Assembly (NCBI GenBank): GCA_964529265.1
Contig: CAZGVW010000210.1
Span: forward strand, 1 to 12,730
Direction of reading: 5' to 3'
DNA: 12,730 nt
Origin: CAZGVW01 sp964529265
Lineage (GTDB): Bacteria > Planctomycetota > Phycisphaerae > Phycisphaerales > UBA1924
The notes beneath the pieces were generated by a model, which did not search any database, was not told the origin of the DNA, and worked only from the letters and a program-made list of their open reading frames with translations. Made by a program: the position numbers and the translations under genes. Every line of letters begins with the position of its first letter. Positions within the stretch are counted from its first letter, which is position 1. This document shows, piece by piece, positions 1 to 6,625 of the stretch.

Positions 1-382
1 CCGGGATCGCCCCCGCCACCGGACGCAGAATCTCCACGATTCCCTCCGTCGCCGCGCCCGCGGCATCCATCTGCGCGATGGTGGCCGTGTAGCGCAGCGT
101 GTCCCCGGGGAGCGCATCCTCATCGATCTGCGCCCGCCCGATCTTCGCCAGGATCACCTTCTCGCGGAACTCCTCCGCGTGGCCGACCAGGATGCCGGCG
201 GTCTGCGCCATCCCCTCGATGATGAGCGATGCGGGCATCACCGGCGTCGCGGGGAGCCCGAGCGCCTCGTCAGCCGCGAAGTGATCGTGCAGGTGCTCCT
301 CGGCGAGGCTGATGGCCTTCACCGCGACCATCCGCTCGCGCGGGCGCAGTTCGACGATGCGATCAATCCACATCCAGCGCAC
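1..382 (-). CDS. FabZ-like 3-hydroxyacyl-ACP dehydratase, 3' end cut off
   Basis: Hot-dog fold dehydratase of the FabA/FabZ type, expected to remove water from a 3-hydroxyacyl chain carried on acyl carrier protein in the cytoplasm. The 127 visible codons begin VRWMWIDRIVEL, then show DHF with a candidate catalytic His34, and MPASLIIEGMAQTAG with the candidate acid Glu56, followed by the typical LPGDTLRYTATI strand. The His-Glu spacing is longer than in classical FabZ and in the sister gene at 902-1336, because of an insertion around residues 36-46. I chose the GTG at 382 because GGAG lies 8 bases upstream (391-394) and because MRW-type starts suit this family; ATG at 373 is the alternative. 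It lies 54 bases after acp in the same direction, so the two are probably co-transcribed. The C-terminus lies outside the window. The family call is firm; the exact substrate is unknown. Confidence 0.85.
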   Translation of the reverse strand, partial: MRWMWIDRIVELRPRERMVAVKAISLAEEHLHDHFAADEALGLPATPVMPASLIIEGMAQTAGILVGHAEEFREKVILAKIGRAQIDEDALPGDTLRYTATIAQMDAAGAATEGIVEILRPVAGAIP

Positions 383-436
383 GGGAAGCGCTCCGGGGCG
401 GGTGATGGTGGGCGGTGGGGGGTGGCGCCGCCCGGT

Positions 437-829
437 TCAGGCCTTTGCGCCCTGAAGTTTGGATTCGACGAACCGCACCACCGCCTGCACGGTGAAGGCG
501 TCGGCGACCTTCGTGAGTTCCGGGTTGCGCTCGAAGCCGGAGAAATCCACGTGCGGGAGGCGCGCCTTGAGGGCGGCCAGGCCCTTGGGCGTGACCTTGC
601 CGTCCATGACGTATTCGGGGTCCTGGGCCACGTTCTCCGGGAAGAGTTCGCCCTGGGCGATCTTGAAGCCGAAGGCCTGCTCCAGTTTGAAGACGATGTC
701 GAGGAAGTCGATGGACTCCGCGCCGAGGTCGGCGGTGAGGCTGGCCTCGGGCGTGACTTCGTCCTCGTCCACCCCAAGGGCGTCCACCAGCACCTCGCGA
801 ACCTTCTCGAACACATCGTCTCTGGTCAT
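437..829 (-). CDS. Acyl carrier protein, long form
   Basis: Carries acyl chains on a 4'-phosphopantetheine arm. The N-terminal part is a standard ACP: helix 1 (residues 5-18), then LTADLGAESIDFLDIVFKLE, in which Ser39 is the expected pantetheine attachment site, and an acidic second helix. At 130 residues it is far longer than the usual roughly 80. After GFKIAQGELFPENV an extra segment of about 40 residues (about 67-107, with DGKVTPKGLAALKARLPHVD) separates helix 3 from a last helix (TVQAVVRFVESKL). The ATG at 829 has AAAGGA 9 bases upstream (839-844). It sits between two FabZ-like dehydratases on the same strand, so it is probably a dedicated carrier for their substrates rather than the general fatty acid ACP. 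I know of similar long ACPs next to dehydratases in planctomycetes; that it is a specialised carrier is inference. Confidence 0.9.
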   Translation of the reverse strand: MTRDDVFEKVREVLVDALGVDEDEVTPEASLTADLGAESIDFLDIVFKLEQAFGFKIAQGELFPENVAQDPEYVMDGKVTPKGLAALKARLPHVDFSGFERNPELTKVADAFTVQAVVRFVESKLQGAKA

Positions 830-901
830 TCGAATCCGTCCTTTGCTGTCGTTCTTCGGCGGGAGGAGCCGCCCGGCGGCAGTATCGCCGATCGGGCCGA
901 T

Positions 902-1336
902 TCACGCCACGAGGGCCTTTTCCGTCCCGGTGCGCAACGGCCGCATGGTGAACCTGCCGCTGACGGCGGGCCGGGCAGCCGCGGAAGGCGTTTCGCCCGC
1001 GCGGACGACCACGCCCGTTCCGCGGAACTCGAACACTCCGCCCTCGCCCTCGCCCGTCAGGTTCACCTCGACGCGCAGGGCCTCGCCCGGGCGCACCATG
1101 GCGCCGAACTTGAGCGCTCGCACACTGCCCAGCACGTGCCGGGACAGGTCCGGGCTGCGCGCGGCGAGCACGCGGCGGGCGGTCTGCGCGAGCGCCTCGA
1201 CCATGAACACGCCGGGCAGCACCGGGAACGTGGGAAAGTGGTCGGCGAGGTACTCCTCGCCCGCGGCGACGTTCTTGATCGCCACGCCGCGCTCCGGGCC
1301 GAGTTCGATCACGCTGTCGATGAGCAGGAATCTCAC
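902..1336 (-). CDS. FabZ-like 3-hydroxyacyl-ACP dehydratase
   Basis: A complete 144-residue hot-dog dehydratase, the usual FabZ length. Residues 29-50 contain the signature HFPTFPVLPGVFMVEALAQ, with His33 and Glu47 in the positions of the FabZ catalytic pair; LKFGAMVRPGEALRVEVNL (75-93) matches the following conserved strands. The start is a GTG at 1336 (VRFLLIDSVIEL); no Shine-Dalgarno is visible in front of it, but a TATCCT box lies 10 bases upstream. It is the first gene of a minus-strand unit followed 72 bases later by acp and then a second dehydratase, and it is divergent from purM. The C-terminal 25 residues (GETPSAAARP onward) are low-complexity and probably flexible. Two different dehydratases flanking one carrier suggest they act on different chain lengths or form a heteromer; this cannot be settled from sequence. 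Confidence 0.9.
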   Translation of the reverse strand: MRFLLIDSVIELGPERGVAIKNVAAGEEYLADHFPTFPVLPGVFMVEALAQTARRVLAARSPDLSRHVLGSVRALKFGAMVRPGEALRVEVNLTGEGEGGVFEFRGTGVVVRAGETPSAAARPAVSGRFTMRPLRTGTEKALVA

Positions 1337-1346
1337 GGGGGGGAGA

Positions 1347-1352
1347 AGGATA
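1347..1352 (-). promoter_or_regulatory. Candidate -10 box for the dehydratase/acp unit
   Basis: On the minus strand the hexamer TATCCT (fits TAnnnT) lies 10 bases before the GTG at 1336. Transcription starting about 7 bases downstream would give almost no leader. No good -35 hexamer is visible. Confidence 0.45.
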
Positions 1353-1391
1353 GCGTGGGCGGGCGGCGCCCGTCGCGCGACCGGGCTTCGT

Positions 1392-1397
1392 TATGCT
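1392..1397 (+). promoter_or_regulatory. Candidate -10 box for purM
   Basis: TATGCT followed by exactly 6 bases and the purM ATG. The predicted start of transcription falls on or next to the A of the ATG, which would make the message leaderless. The same TATGCT plus 6 bases precedes the binding-protein gene at 7824. No clear -35 hexamer is seen. Confidence 0.5.
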
Positions 1398-1403
1398 TCG
1401 GCC

Positions 1404-2528
1404 ATGAGCCACCGGACAGCCCGGCGCCCGCCCCGTCCGCCCGTAAAGGTGGATGAGCCCCTGACCTACGCCGCCTCGGGCGTCTCCATCGAGGAGGGAG
1501 ACCGCTTCGTCGACCTGATTCAGGCGATGATGCGGCGGACGCATTCCTCGCGCGTGATCGACAACCCCGGCGGTTTCGCGGGGATGTTCCGGCTCGACTA
1601 CAACGAGCGCCTCTTCAAGCGCAACTACCGCGACCCGGTGCTCGTGGCGTGCACCGACGGCGTGGGCACGAAGGTGAAGTTGGCGTCGGCGATGGACGCG
1701 TATGACACGATCGGGATCGACCTGGTCGCGATGAACGTGAACGACCTGATCGTGCAGGGCGCGGAGCCGCTCTTCTTCCTCGACTACATCGCGGTGAACC
1801 GGGTGGTTCCGGAGCGCCTGGCGGACATCATCAAGGGCGTGGCCGAGGGGTGCCGCCAGAGCGGCGCGGCGCTGCTGGGCGGCGAGACCGCCGAGATGCC
1901 GGACGTGTACGCGGAGGGCGAGTTCGACCTCGCCGGCTTCGCGGTGGGCGTGGTGGAACTGAAGCGCGCGATGGATTCGACGCGCGTGGAGCCGGGCGAC
2001 GTGGTGCTGGGCCTGGCCTCGAGCGGCGTGCACAGCAACGGGTATTCGCTGGTGCGCGCGGTGGTGGAGCGGGCCGGGTTGGATCTGCACGAGGTTCATC
2101 CGGACCTCGACGCGGATCGCCCCCTCGGCGCCGTGCTGCTCACGCCCACGCGCATCTATGCGGATTCGATCGTGCGCGTGCAGCGCGGCTATCGCGTGAA
2201 GAAGATCATCACCGGCATGGCGCACATCACCGGCTGGGGCCTCGACGGGAACCTGGAGCTCGCCCTGCACGAGGGGGTGGACGCCGTGATCGACGAAACC
2301 GCATGGCCCGTGCCGCCGGTGTTCCCCTTCCTTCAGCGGCACGGCCGTGTCGCGGAAGACGAGATGCGGCAGGTCTTCAACATGGGGCTCGGCTACTGCC
2401 TCATCGTGCGCCCGACCTTTGCGTCATCCGTGAAGGAGAAACTGGAGCGCCTGGGCGAGGATGTGTTCGTGATCGGCGAGATCACGAAGGGCAAGGGCCG
2501 CGTGCGCATCTCGTCGCGCCGCAAGTAA
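1404..2528 (+). CDS. purM: Phosphoribosylformylglycinamidine cyclo-ligase (AIR synthetase)
   Basis: Catalyses the ATP-dependent ring closure of FGAM to AIR, the fifth step of purine synthesis, in the cytoplasm. The 374 residues show the PurM landmarks in order: YAASGVSIEEGDRFV near the N-terminus (22-36), the nucleotide-binding ACTDGVGTKVKLA (82-94), AMNVNDLIVQGAEPLFFLDY (109-128), GGETAEMPDVY (159-169), GLASSGVHSNGYSLVR (203-218) and AHITGWGL (273-280). It is somewhat longer than the usual 345-350 because of a basic, proline-rich N-terminus. In the HITGGGL motif the middle glycine is Trp278. The ATG at 1404 was chosen because homology begins shortly after it and TATGCT lies 6 bases before; the open frame continues upstream but carries no PurM-like sequence. 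It stands alone on its strand and ends just before a double hairpin. Confidence 0.96.
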   Translation: MSHRTARRPPRPPVKVDEPLTYAASGVSIEEGDRFVDLIQAMMRRTHSSRVIDNPGGFAGMFRLDYNERLFKRNYRDPVLVACTDGVGTKVKLASAMDAYDTIGIDLVAMNVNDLIVQGAEPLFFLDYIAVNRVVPERLADIIKGVAEGCRQSGAALLGGETAEMPDVYAEGEFDLAGFAVGVVELKRAMDSTRVEPGDVVLGLASSGVHSNGYSLVRAVVERAGLDLHEVHPDLDADRPLGAVLLTPTRIYADSIVRVQRGYRVKKIITGMAHITGWGLDGNLELALHEGVDAVIDETAWPVPPVFPFLQRHGRVAEDEMRQVFNMGLGYCLIVRPTFASSVKEKLERLGEDVFVIGEITKGKGRVRISSRRK

Positions 2529-2547
2529 TCGACATGCGCAGCAGACA

Positions 2548-2597
2548 GGGCCGCGCGCACGATGGGCGCGGCCCGGCGCCCCCCGCAGCGCGGGGGG
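2548..2597. terminator. Double GC hairpin between convergent genes
   Basis: Two adjacent perfect hairpins lie between the stop of purM (2528) and the stop of the minus-strand gene at 2614. The first has a 9-base stem, 2548-2556 with 2566-2574 (GGGCCGCGC/GCGCGGCCC), and a 9-base loop. The second has an 8-base stem, 2579-2586 with 2590-2597 (CCCCCCGC/GCGGGGGG), and an AGC loop. Neither is followed by a T run on either strand, so termination may be non-canonical, but the position suits a two-way terminator. Confidence 0.6.
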
Positions 2598-2613
2598 TGG
2601 GGCTCTGGGGCGA

Positions 2614-2997
2614 TCAGCCCGCGAGGATCGACGCGGCGTGGTCGGCGCTCGGCCGGCCGGCCGCGGCTTCCACCTGGTCCTCTCGCGAGAGTTCGAACTC
2701 GGCCCGGATCTGCTCCGCGAACAGCCGTGCGGATTCCAGGTTCGTCAGGGCGTACCTGGCCGCGGCGATGCTGATCTCGAGCAGGTCCTCGCGAGGTGGA
2801 ACCTCGGTCGCCTTTTCGGCGACTTTCTTCAGGACCTCGGCATTTGTCGGACCCGATCGTTCGATGCGTTCAGCCGCTCTCTCCCTCGAGCGCTGAGCGC
2901 GATCGGGTTCCTCCCGCCGCTGTGCTTTTTTCGGGGCTTCGCGGGCGCCGCTCCCCGGCGCGGGCGAGCCATCGGTCGGGTTCGTGTGGAAGGTCAT
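2614..2997 (-). CDS. Hypothetical charged helical protein
   Basis: 127 residues, function not recognised. Residues 1-50 are rich in Pro, Gly, Arg, Glu and Ser (for example REAPKKAQRREEPDRAQRSR) and are likely disordered. Residues 52-112 look helical, with a conserved-looking core PPREDLLEISIAAARYALTN and an acidic amphipathic stretch to SREDQVEAA; the tail is short. There is no signal peptide, membrane segment, cysteine or catalytic motif, so it is probably cytoplasmic and acts by binding. The ATG at 2997 has a near-ideal AGGAGG 5 bases upstream (3003-3008), which rules out the ATG 15 bases earlier. It follows the TPR gene on the same strand after 254 bases and converges on purM. The layout of disordered N-terminus and helical C-terminus resembles small anti-sigma regulators such as FlgM, but I see no matching motif. 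Confidence 0.65.
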   Translation of the reverse strand: MTFHTNPTDGSPAPGSGAREAPKKAQRREEPDRAQRSRERAAERIERSGPTNAEVLKKVAEKATEVPPREDLLEISIAAARYALTNLESARLFAEQIRAEFELSREDQVEAAAGRPSADHAASILAG

Positions 2998-3251
2998 CCC
3001 TGCCTCCTCCATCGCGTCCTGTGGGTTCCCCGGAAGGGGCGGAGGACGCGCATCTGGGGGATCGGCCGGGAGGGGGGGTGGGTGGAGCGGCCCCGCGGCG
3101 GCGCGGCGAAACGGACGGCGTGCAGGCCGGACCAGCGTCGCGGGTTCGCCCGCTTGCCCGGGCGCTCGGCGCGACAAACTCGGCGGAGGCGGCGCTTCCG
3201 GAGGGGTGGGGTCGAGGCCGGAACGGGAGGAGGTCGATTCGCGGACCGGGG
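2998..3251. other. Spacer without a supported gene
   Basis: 254 bases of very GC-rich sequence between the TPR gene and the 127-residue gene. Apart from the Shine-Dalgarno at 3003-3008 I see only a small hairpin at 3140-3153 (stem GCGGG/CCCGC, four-base loop TTCG on the plus strand). I see no convincing -10 box on the minus strand, so the downstream gene may be read through from the TPR gene. Confidence 0.4.
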
Positions 3252-6020
3252 TCAGCGGCCCGGATTTCCGGAGGAGCCTCCCGGGGTGCGGAAATCTCCG
3301 AAGCCGTCCGGGGTTTCGGTGGCCGCGGGCTTGGCCTGCTCGGCCTGTTCGGCCTGGCGCAGGTGTTCCTCTTCATGGGCGCGACGGGCGCGCACCAGCG
3401 AGGCGACCTCGGCGAGCATCGGGTCATCGCCGGTGGTGGTCGCGGTGAAGAGGGGATCATCCGCCTCGGAGACGCGTGAGATGAGCATGGCGAGGCGGAC
3501 GGCGGGGGACGGATCGGTGGCGGCGAGATCGTCGATGATCTGCGCCTCTTCGACGGCCCAGCCGGGCGGCAGGATGAGCATGGCGAAGGCGCGCTCTTCC
3601 GGCGTGACGGCGGCGAGGCGCTCGGCGACCGCCTGCGCGACGGCGGCGCGATGCTGATGCTGAAGGGCGCGGTGGGCGGTGATGGCGGCGATTTCCTCGG
3701 GTGTGGGGTGGCTGGGGCGCACGGGCGGCGGAGGCGGTGCGCTGGGGAGACTGAGATCGACGTCGATGAGTCGTCGGCGGGCTTCGATCATCAGGCCGAG
3801 GAAGCGCTCGCCGCGGGCCGTGCGGAGCGCCGCGACGAAGGCTTCGAGATCCTTCCCCGAGCGCTGGAAACCGCTGCGGGTCTGAAGATCGGACTCCGCG
3901 GCGGCGCAGAGCGCGCCGGGGCGGTACTGAGCCGCGGACTCCTGGTCGGCGGTCGGAATCTGGAAGCCCTGGATCACGTTCCAGCGCACGCTGATGGGCT
4001 TATCGGCCAGGTGCGTGATGATGAGGCCCGTATCGCCCTGGCCCGCCCACACGGTGGCGGTGAGTTCCTCGCCCGGGCGCAGGCGCAGGCGGCGATCGAG
4101 CGAGACCACTTCCGGCTTGAGTTCCTGGAGAATCGGATATCCATCGACGAGCACGCGCGGCGCGAGGATGAAGGAGGAGTTGATGGGCGCCGACGGGCCG
4201 ACGGCGAGCGCGAACGGGCTGGTGTTGATGATCTTGATCCGGATATCGGCGGAGTCGAAGGGGCCGGCGATGGGCTTCACCTGGCGCGCGGAGAGGTGGA
4301 GGAAGGCTTCGGCGGATTGCGTGATCTCGTCGAGCGCCGCGGGCAAACGTGCAATGGCTCTTTCGACGGCGAGCACATCGGCGCTGGGGCTGAGCCGTTC
4401 GCGGAGGATGAAGCCGATGCGCGAGCGCGCGAACATGCCGTAGGGCAGTTGGGGGTAGGGGGGCGCGCCGGGCTCGGCCGCCGCTATTTTGGCGAGATGA
4501 AGGAGCGCGCCGCGGCGGTCGTCGCGCGCTTCGGCGATGGCGATGAGGCCGACGCGGGCGCGGGGGTCTTCGTCGGCGAGGGGCGCGAACGCGGCTTCGG
4601 CCTCGTCGAGGCGGCCTTCGCGGAGCGCGAACCAGCCTGTAAAAACCTGGCGGCCGCTCTCGTTCATGTGGGGCGCGATCTGCTCGTAGCCTGCCCTCAG
4701 TTTCTGGAGGCCGGTTCTCACCTGGTCGGAGCCGAAATCCACTTGCTTCGTGAACGCGACCGACCAGAGGCTGAGCCACAGGAGATCGCTCTCGAAGTGG
4801 CGCTTGAACTCGATCGCGCTTTCGATGAACTCGGGCGATTCTTCGGCGCGGCGGGCGAGGTTCATGATCGCGGCGTTCGTGGCGAGGATCATGCGCTCCA
4901 TCGATGCGTGGATGTCCTCTCCCGAATCGACCGCAATGGCGGTGATGAGCCGGAGTTTCTCGAGCACGACGCTCGGCTCATAGTCCGGGACGGTCATCGG
5001 GTCTTCGCCGGCCTGCTCCTTGGCCTCCTTCAGTTTCCTGATGACGTATTGCGCATCCTGCTCCTCCTTGCGGTATTGATCGAGCGTGGCCTTCGCGCCC
5101 TGCACGCCCCACGCCGAGTAGTAGAGGTCGGACGTGAACTCGTCGTCCAGTTGCAGCTGCATCGCGTTGTAGAGATCGAGGCAGCGGCCGAGGAAGCGGT
5201 CGGCGCTCGTGTACGCGCCCTGCGACAGGAGTTCCTTGGCGAGCGCGAGGTAGCCGTTGACGTCGATGGGGTCGGCGAGCACGACGTTGATGAGCACCTC
5301 GATGCGCTGGAGCGGGTCGGAGATGCGGTGCAGCGACCACGTTGCCGCGGCGAGGGCGGCTTCCTTGTTCGTGGCGTCGAGTTGCAGAGCCTGGGTGAGC
5401 CGCGCGACGAACTTTTCGTTGTCGCCGCGCTCCCGGGCCAGCAGGGCCGAATCGAGCGCGAGCCGGCTGCGGACGGAGTCGTCGAGGCGGCGGCCGTCGT
5501 GCGAAAGAAGCCGTTCGAACACCTCCTCGCGCTCCTCGGCGCTTTGATATTCGCGCAGGCGCGAGGAGATCAGCCGGAGTTGCGCCACAGTGTCGGCGGG
5601 GTCGAGCCGCACGAGGTCGGCGGTGCGCTCCAGGGAGCGCTCGTCGTCGCCCGCGGCGTGCCAGGCCTCGATCTCGAGGCGCAGCAATTCGATGTGCTCC
5701 GGCAGGCGCCGACGCGCCTCGCCCAGCATGAGCGCGGCGATGCGGTAGTCGTCCGGGCGCGGCTCGGCCACCTGCCGCACGTAGAGCAGGGCCAGGCGCG
5801 CCAGGCCGAGCGCCGTGCTCTGCTCGACGAGGACGCGCTCCACTTCCGAGAGCGGCGCAGGCGCCGGATTGATCGCGATCGGCGCGGGAGACGCCTCGAT
5901 TGGCGCCGGGTCGGTTTGATTCTGGGCCTGAGCACCGGCCGCGATCATGAGCAGCCCCGCGCACGCGGCGCCGAGCGCCGCTCCCCCGAAACGGGCCCGC
6001 AGGCCCTTCAGCACCGTCAT
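3252..6020 (-). CDS. Large exported TPR-like protein of unknown function
   Basis: 922 residues. A Sec signal peptide is clear: basic MTVLKGLRAR, a hydrophobic core to about residue 29, and a probable cut after AGAQA (about 32). A Pro/Ala linker (38-57, with PAPIEASPAPIA) follows. Residues about 65-350 and 450-515 are helical pairs of TPR character, for example the stretch around LLRLEIEAWHAAGDDERSLE (112-131), ALQLDATNKEAALAAATWSL (211-230) and GWFALREGRLDEAEAAFAPL (462-481). Residues about 590-685 look like a beta-sandwich (ADIRIKIINTSPFALAVGP, then LRPGEELTATVW). A proline block (758-772) and a Glu/Gln/Ala-rich C-terminal helix (881-897) with a Gly-rich tail close the protein. The ATG at 6020 overlaps the stop of the upstream membrane gene as ATGA and has AGGAG 8 bases before it, so translation is probably coupled. 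Likely periplasmic or surface scaffold; the function is not recognised. Confidence 0.8.
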   Translation of the reverse strand: MTVLKGLRARFGGAALGAACAGLLMIAAGAQAQNQTDPAPIEASPAPIAINPAPAPLSEVERVLVEQSTALGLARLALLYVRQVAEPRPDDYRIAALMLGEARRRLPEHIELLRLEIEAWHAAGDDERSLERTADLVRLDPADTVAQLRLISSRLREYQSAEEREEVFERLLSHDGRRLDDSVRSRLALDSALLARERGDNEKFVARLTQALQLDATNKEAALAAATWSLHRISDPLQRIEVLINVVLADPIDVNGYLALAKELLSQGAYTSADRFLGRCLDLYNAMQLQLDDEFTSDLYYSAWGVQGAKATLDQYRKEEQDAQYVIRKLKEAKEQAGEDPMTVPDYEPSVVLEKLRLITAIAVDSGEDIHASMERMILATNAAIMNLARRAEESPEFIESAIEFKRHFESDLLWLSLWSVAFTKQVDFGSDQVRTGLQKLRAGYEQIAPHMNESGRQVFTGWFALREGRLDEAEAAFAPLADEDPRARVGLIAIAEARDDRRGALLHLAKIAAAEPGAPPYPQLPYGMFARSRIGFILRERLSPSADVLAVERAIARLPAALDEITQSAEAFLHLSARQVKPIAGPFDSADIRIKIINTSPFALAVGPSAPINSSFILAPRVLVDGYPILQELKPEVVSLDRRLRLRPGEELTATVWAGQGDTGLIITHLADKPISVRWNVIQGFQIPTADQESAAQYRPGALCAAAESDLQTRSGFQRSGKDLEAFVAALRTARGERFLGLMIEARRRLIDVDLSLPSAPPPPPVRPSHPTPEEIAAITAHRALQHQHRAAVAQAVAERLAAVTPEERAFAMLILPPGWAVEEAQIIDDLAATDPSPAVRLAMLISRVSEADDPLFTATTTGDDPMLAEVASLVRARRAHEEEHLRQAEQAEQAKPAATETPDGFGDFRTPGGSSGNPGR

Positions 6021-6325
6021 AGGCCCGTCTCCTGAAGCGCGAGGATCATGATCGCGGCGCCGCCGAGCGCCAGAAAGACGCCCAGCGTCGCCTCCGTCGA
6101 GGCGCGCAGCGGCCGCGCCACATGCGGAAAGAGTCGGTCCGCCACCACCACCTGGAACACGAAAAGGCCGGCGGAGATGAACGTCAGCCCCAAGCACACC
6201 GTCATCGACCCCAGCGAGACCACGGTCGGGAAGGTGCCAGCCGTGAGCAGGGCGCCCACGACCACCAGCGTCCCCGCCCACAGGGCGCCGAGGGTCACGA
6301 GCGTGATGGAGACGGTTCTGTGCAT
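6017..6325 (-). CDS. Small three-helix membrane protein, hypothetical
   Basis: 102 residues with three hydrophobic segments likely to cross the inner membrane: about 5-28 (VSITLVTLGALWAGTLVVVG), about 36-62 (SMTVCLGLTFISAGLFVFQV) and about 78-97 (ATLGVFLALGGAAIMILAL). A short charged loop, DRLFPHVARPLR (63-74), joins the last two. No known family is recognised. Its stop codon overlaps the start of the 922-residue exported protein (ATGA), so the two are probably made in fixed proportion and may work together at the membrane. The start is uncertain: ATG 6325 has GGAG about 12 bases upstream; ATG 6355 would add MRPARRSRPT, which would make a basic N-terminus. A TATTCT box at 6373-6378 fits a promoter for either start. 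Confidence 0.7.
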   Translation of the reverse strand: MHRTVSITLVTLGALWAGTLVVVGALLTAGTFPTVVSLGSMTVCLGLTFISAGLFVFQVVVADRLFPHVARPLRASTEATLGVFLALGGAAIMILALQETGL

Positions 6326-6372
6326 GGTCGGGCGGCTCCGCCGCGCGGGCCGCATCGGGGGGCCCCCGGCGA

Positions 6373-6378
6373 AGAATA
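6373..6378 (-). promoter_or_regulatory. Candidate -10 box for the membrane/TPR unit
   Basis: TATTCT on the minus strand. Transcription would begin near 6366, giving a leader of about 11 bases to ATG 6355 or about 41 to ATG 6325. A G/C palindrome (GGGGGCCCCC) lies directly downstream. No good -35 hexamer is visible. Confidence 0.3.
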
Positions 6379-6419
6379 CGGGCCGCCAAGGCCCCGGCCA
6401 ACGCGGGCCGGCGGAATGT

Positions 6420-6448
6420 TTGACGGTTCTGGAGGCGGGTGATACCGT
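6420..6448 (+). promoter_or_regulatory. Candidate sigma70-type promoter for the HEAT-like gene
   Basis: TTGACG (6420-6425), a 17-base spacer and TACCGT (6443-6448): five of six bases match the -35 consensus and the -10 fits TAnnnT. Initiation near 6455 would leave an untranslated leader of about 170 bases before the ATG at 6626, unlike the leaderless pattern seen at several other genes here. Confidence 0.5.
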
Positions 6449-6596
6449 CCGCCCTCCCGCCTCGGCGTCGGAGCGCCTCGTCCGGCGTCCCCGGCTCACC
6501 CGGGGCGTCCCATGGTCCGTTGGCGCCGCCGCTCCGGCCCCGCGGGAACCGGCGGTCGGGATCGTCCGAACTTCTTGGGCACAGCCGCCGGCCGGA

Positions 6597-6612
6597 TCGC
6601 TGGCGCCAGCGA
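6597..6612. repeat. 16-base perfect palindrome before the HEAT-like gene
   Basis: TCGCTGGCGCCAGCGA equals its own reverse complement and ends 13 bases before the ATG at 6626. It could be a dimeric operator, or an RNA hairpin (stem TCGCTG/CAGCGA, loop GCGC) at the ribosome-binding region, where no Shine-Dalgarno is visible. Confidence 0.5.
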
Positions 6613-6625
6613 AGACGTCCATTCC

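Larger units (their letters stand above)
6326..6625. other. Divergent intergenic region with promoter-like elements
   Basis: About 300 bases between the minus-strand membrane gene and the plus-strand HEAT-like gene. It holds a minus-strand TATTCT box (6373-6378), a plus-strand -35/-10 pair (6420-6448), a hairpin at 6489-6505 (stem CCCCGG/CCGGGG, loop CTCAC) and a 16-base palindrome at 6597-6612. Open frames crossing it encode only Arg/Pro/Ser-rich low-complexity peptides, and I do not accept them as genes. Confidence 0.5.

Noticed and set aside
459..1403. Upstream open extension of the purM frame
   Set aside because: The translation before 1404 is Ser/Arg/Thr-rich with no PurM similarity and runs antisense to acp and the dehydratases. 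It is a high-GC artefact.
363..2342. Long minus-strand open frame antisense to purM and overlapping the acyl cluster
   Set aside because: His/Arg/Pro/Gly-rich low-complexity translation with no domain; it is fully explained by GC-rich third positions of real genes on the other strand or in other frames.
3651..6035. 794-codon plus-strand open frame antisense to the TPR gene
   Set aside because: The minus-strand frame has a signal peptide, repeats, an ATGA-coupled start and a Shine-Dalgarno; the plus-strand frame is Arg/Glu/Gly-rich without any recognisable motif.
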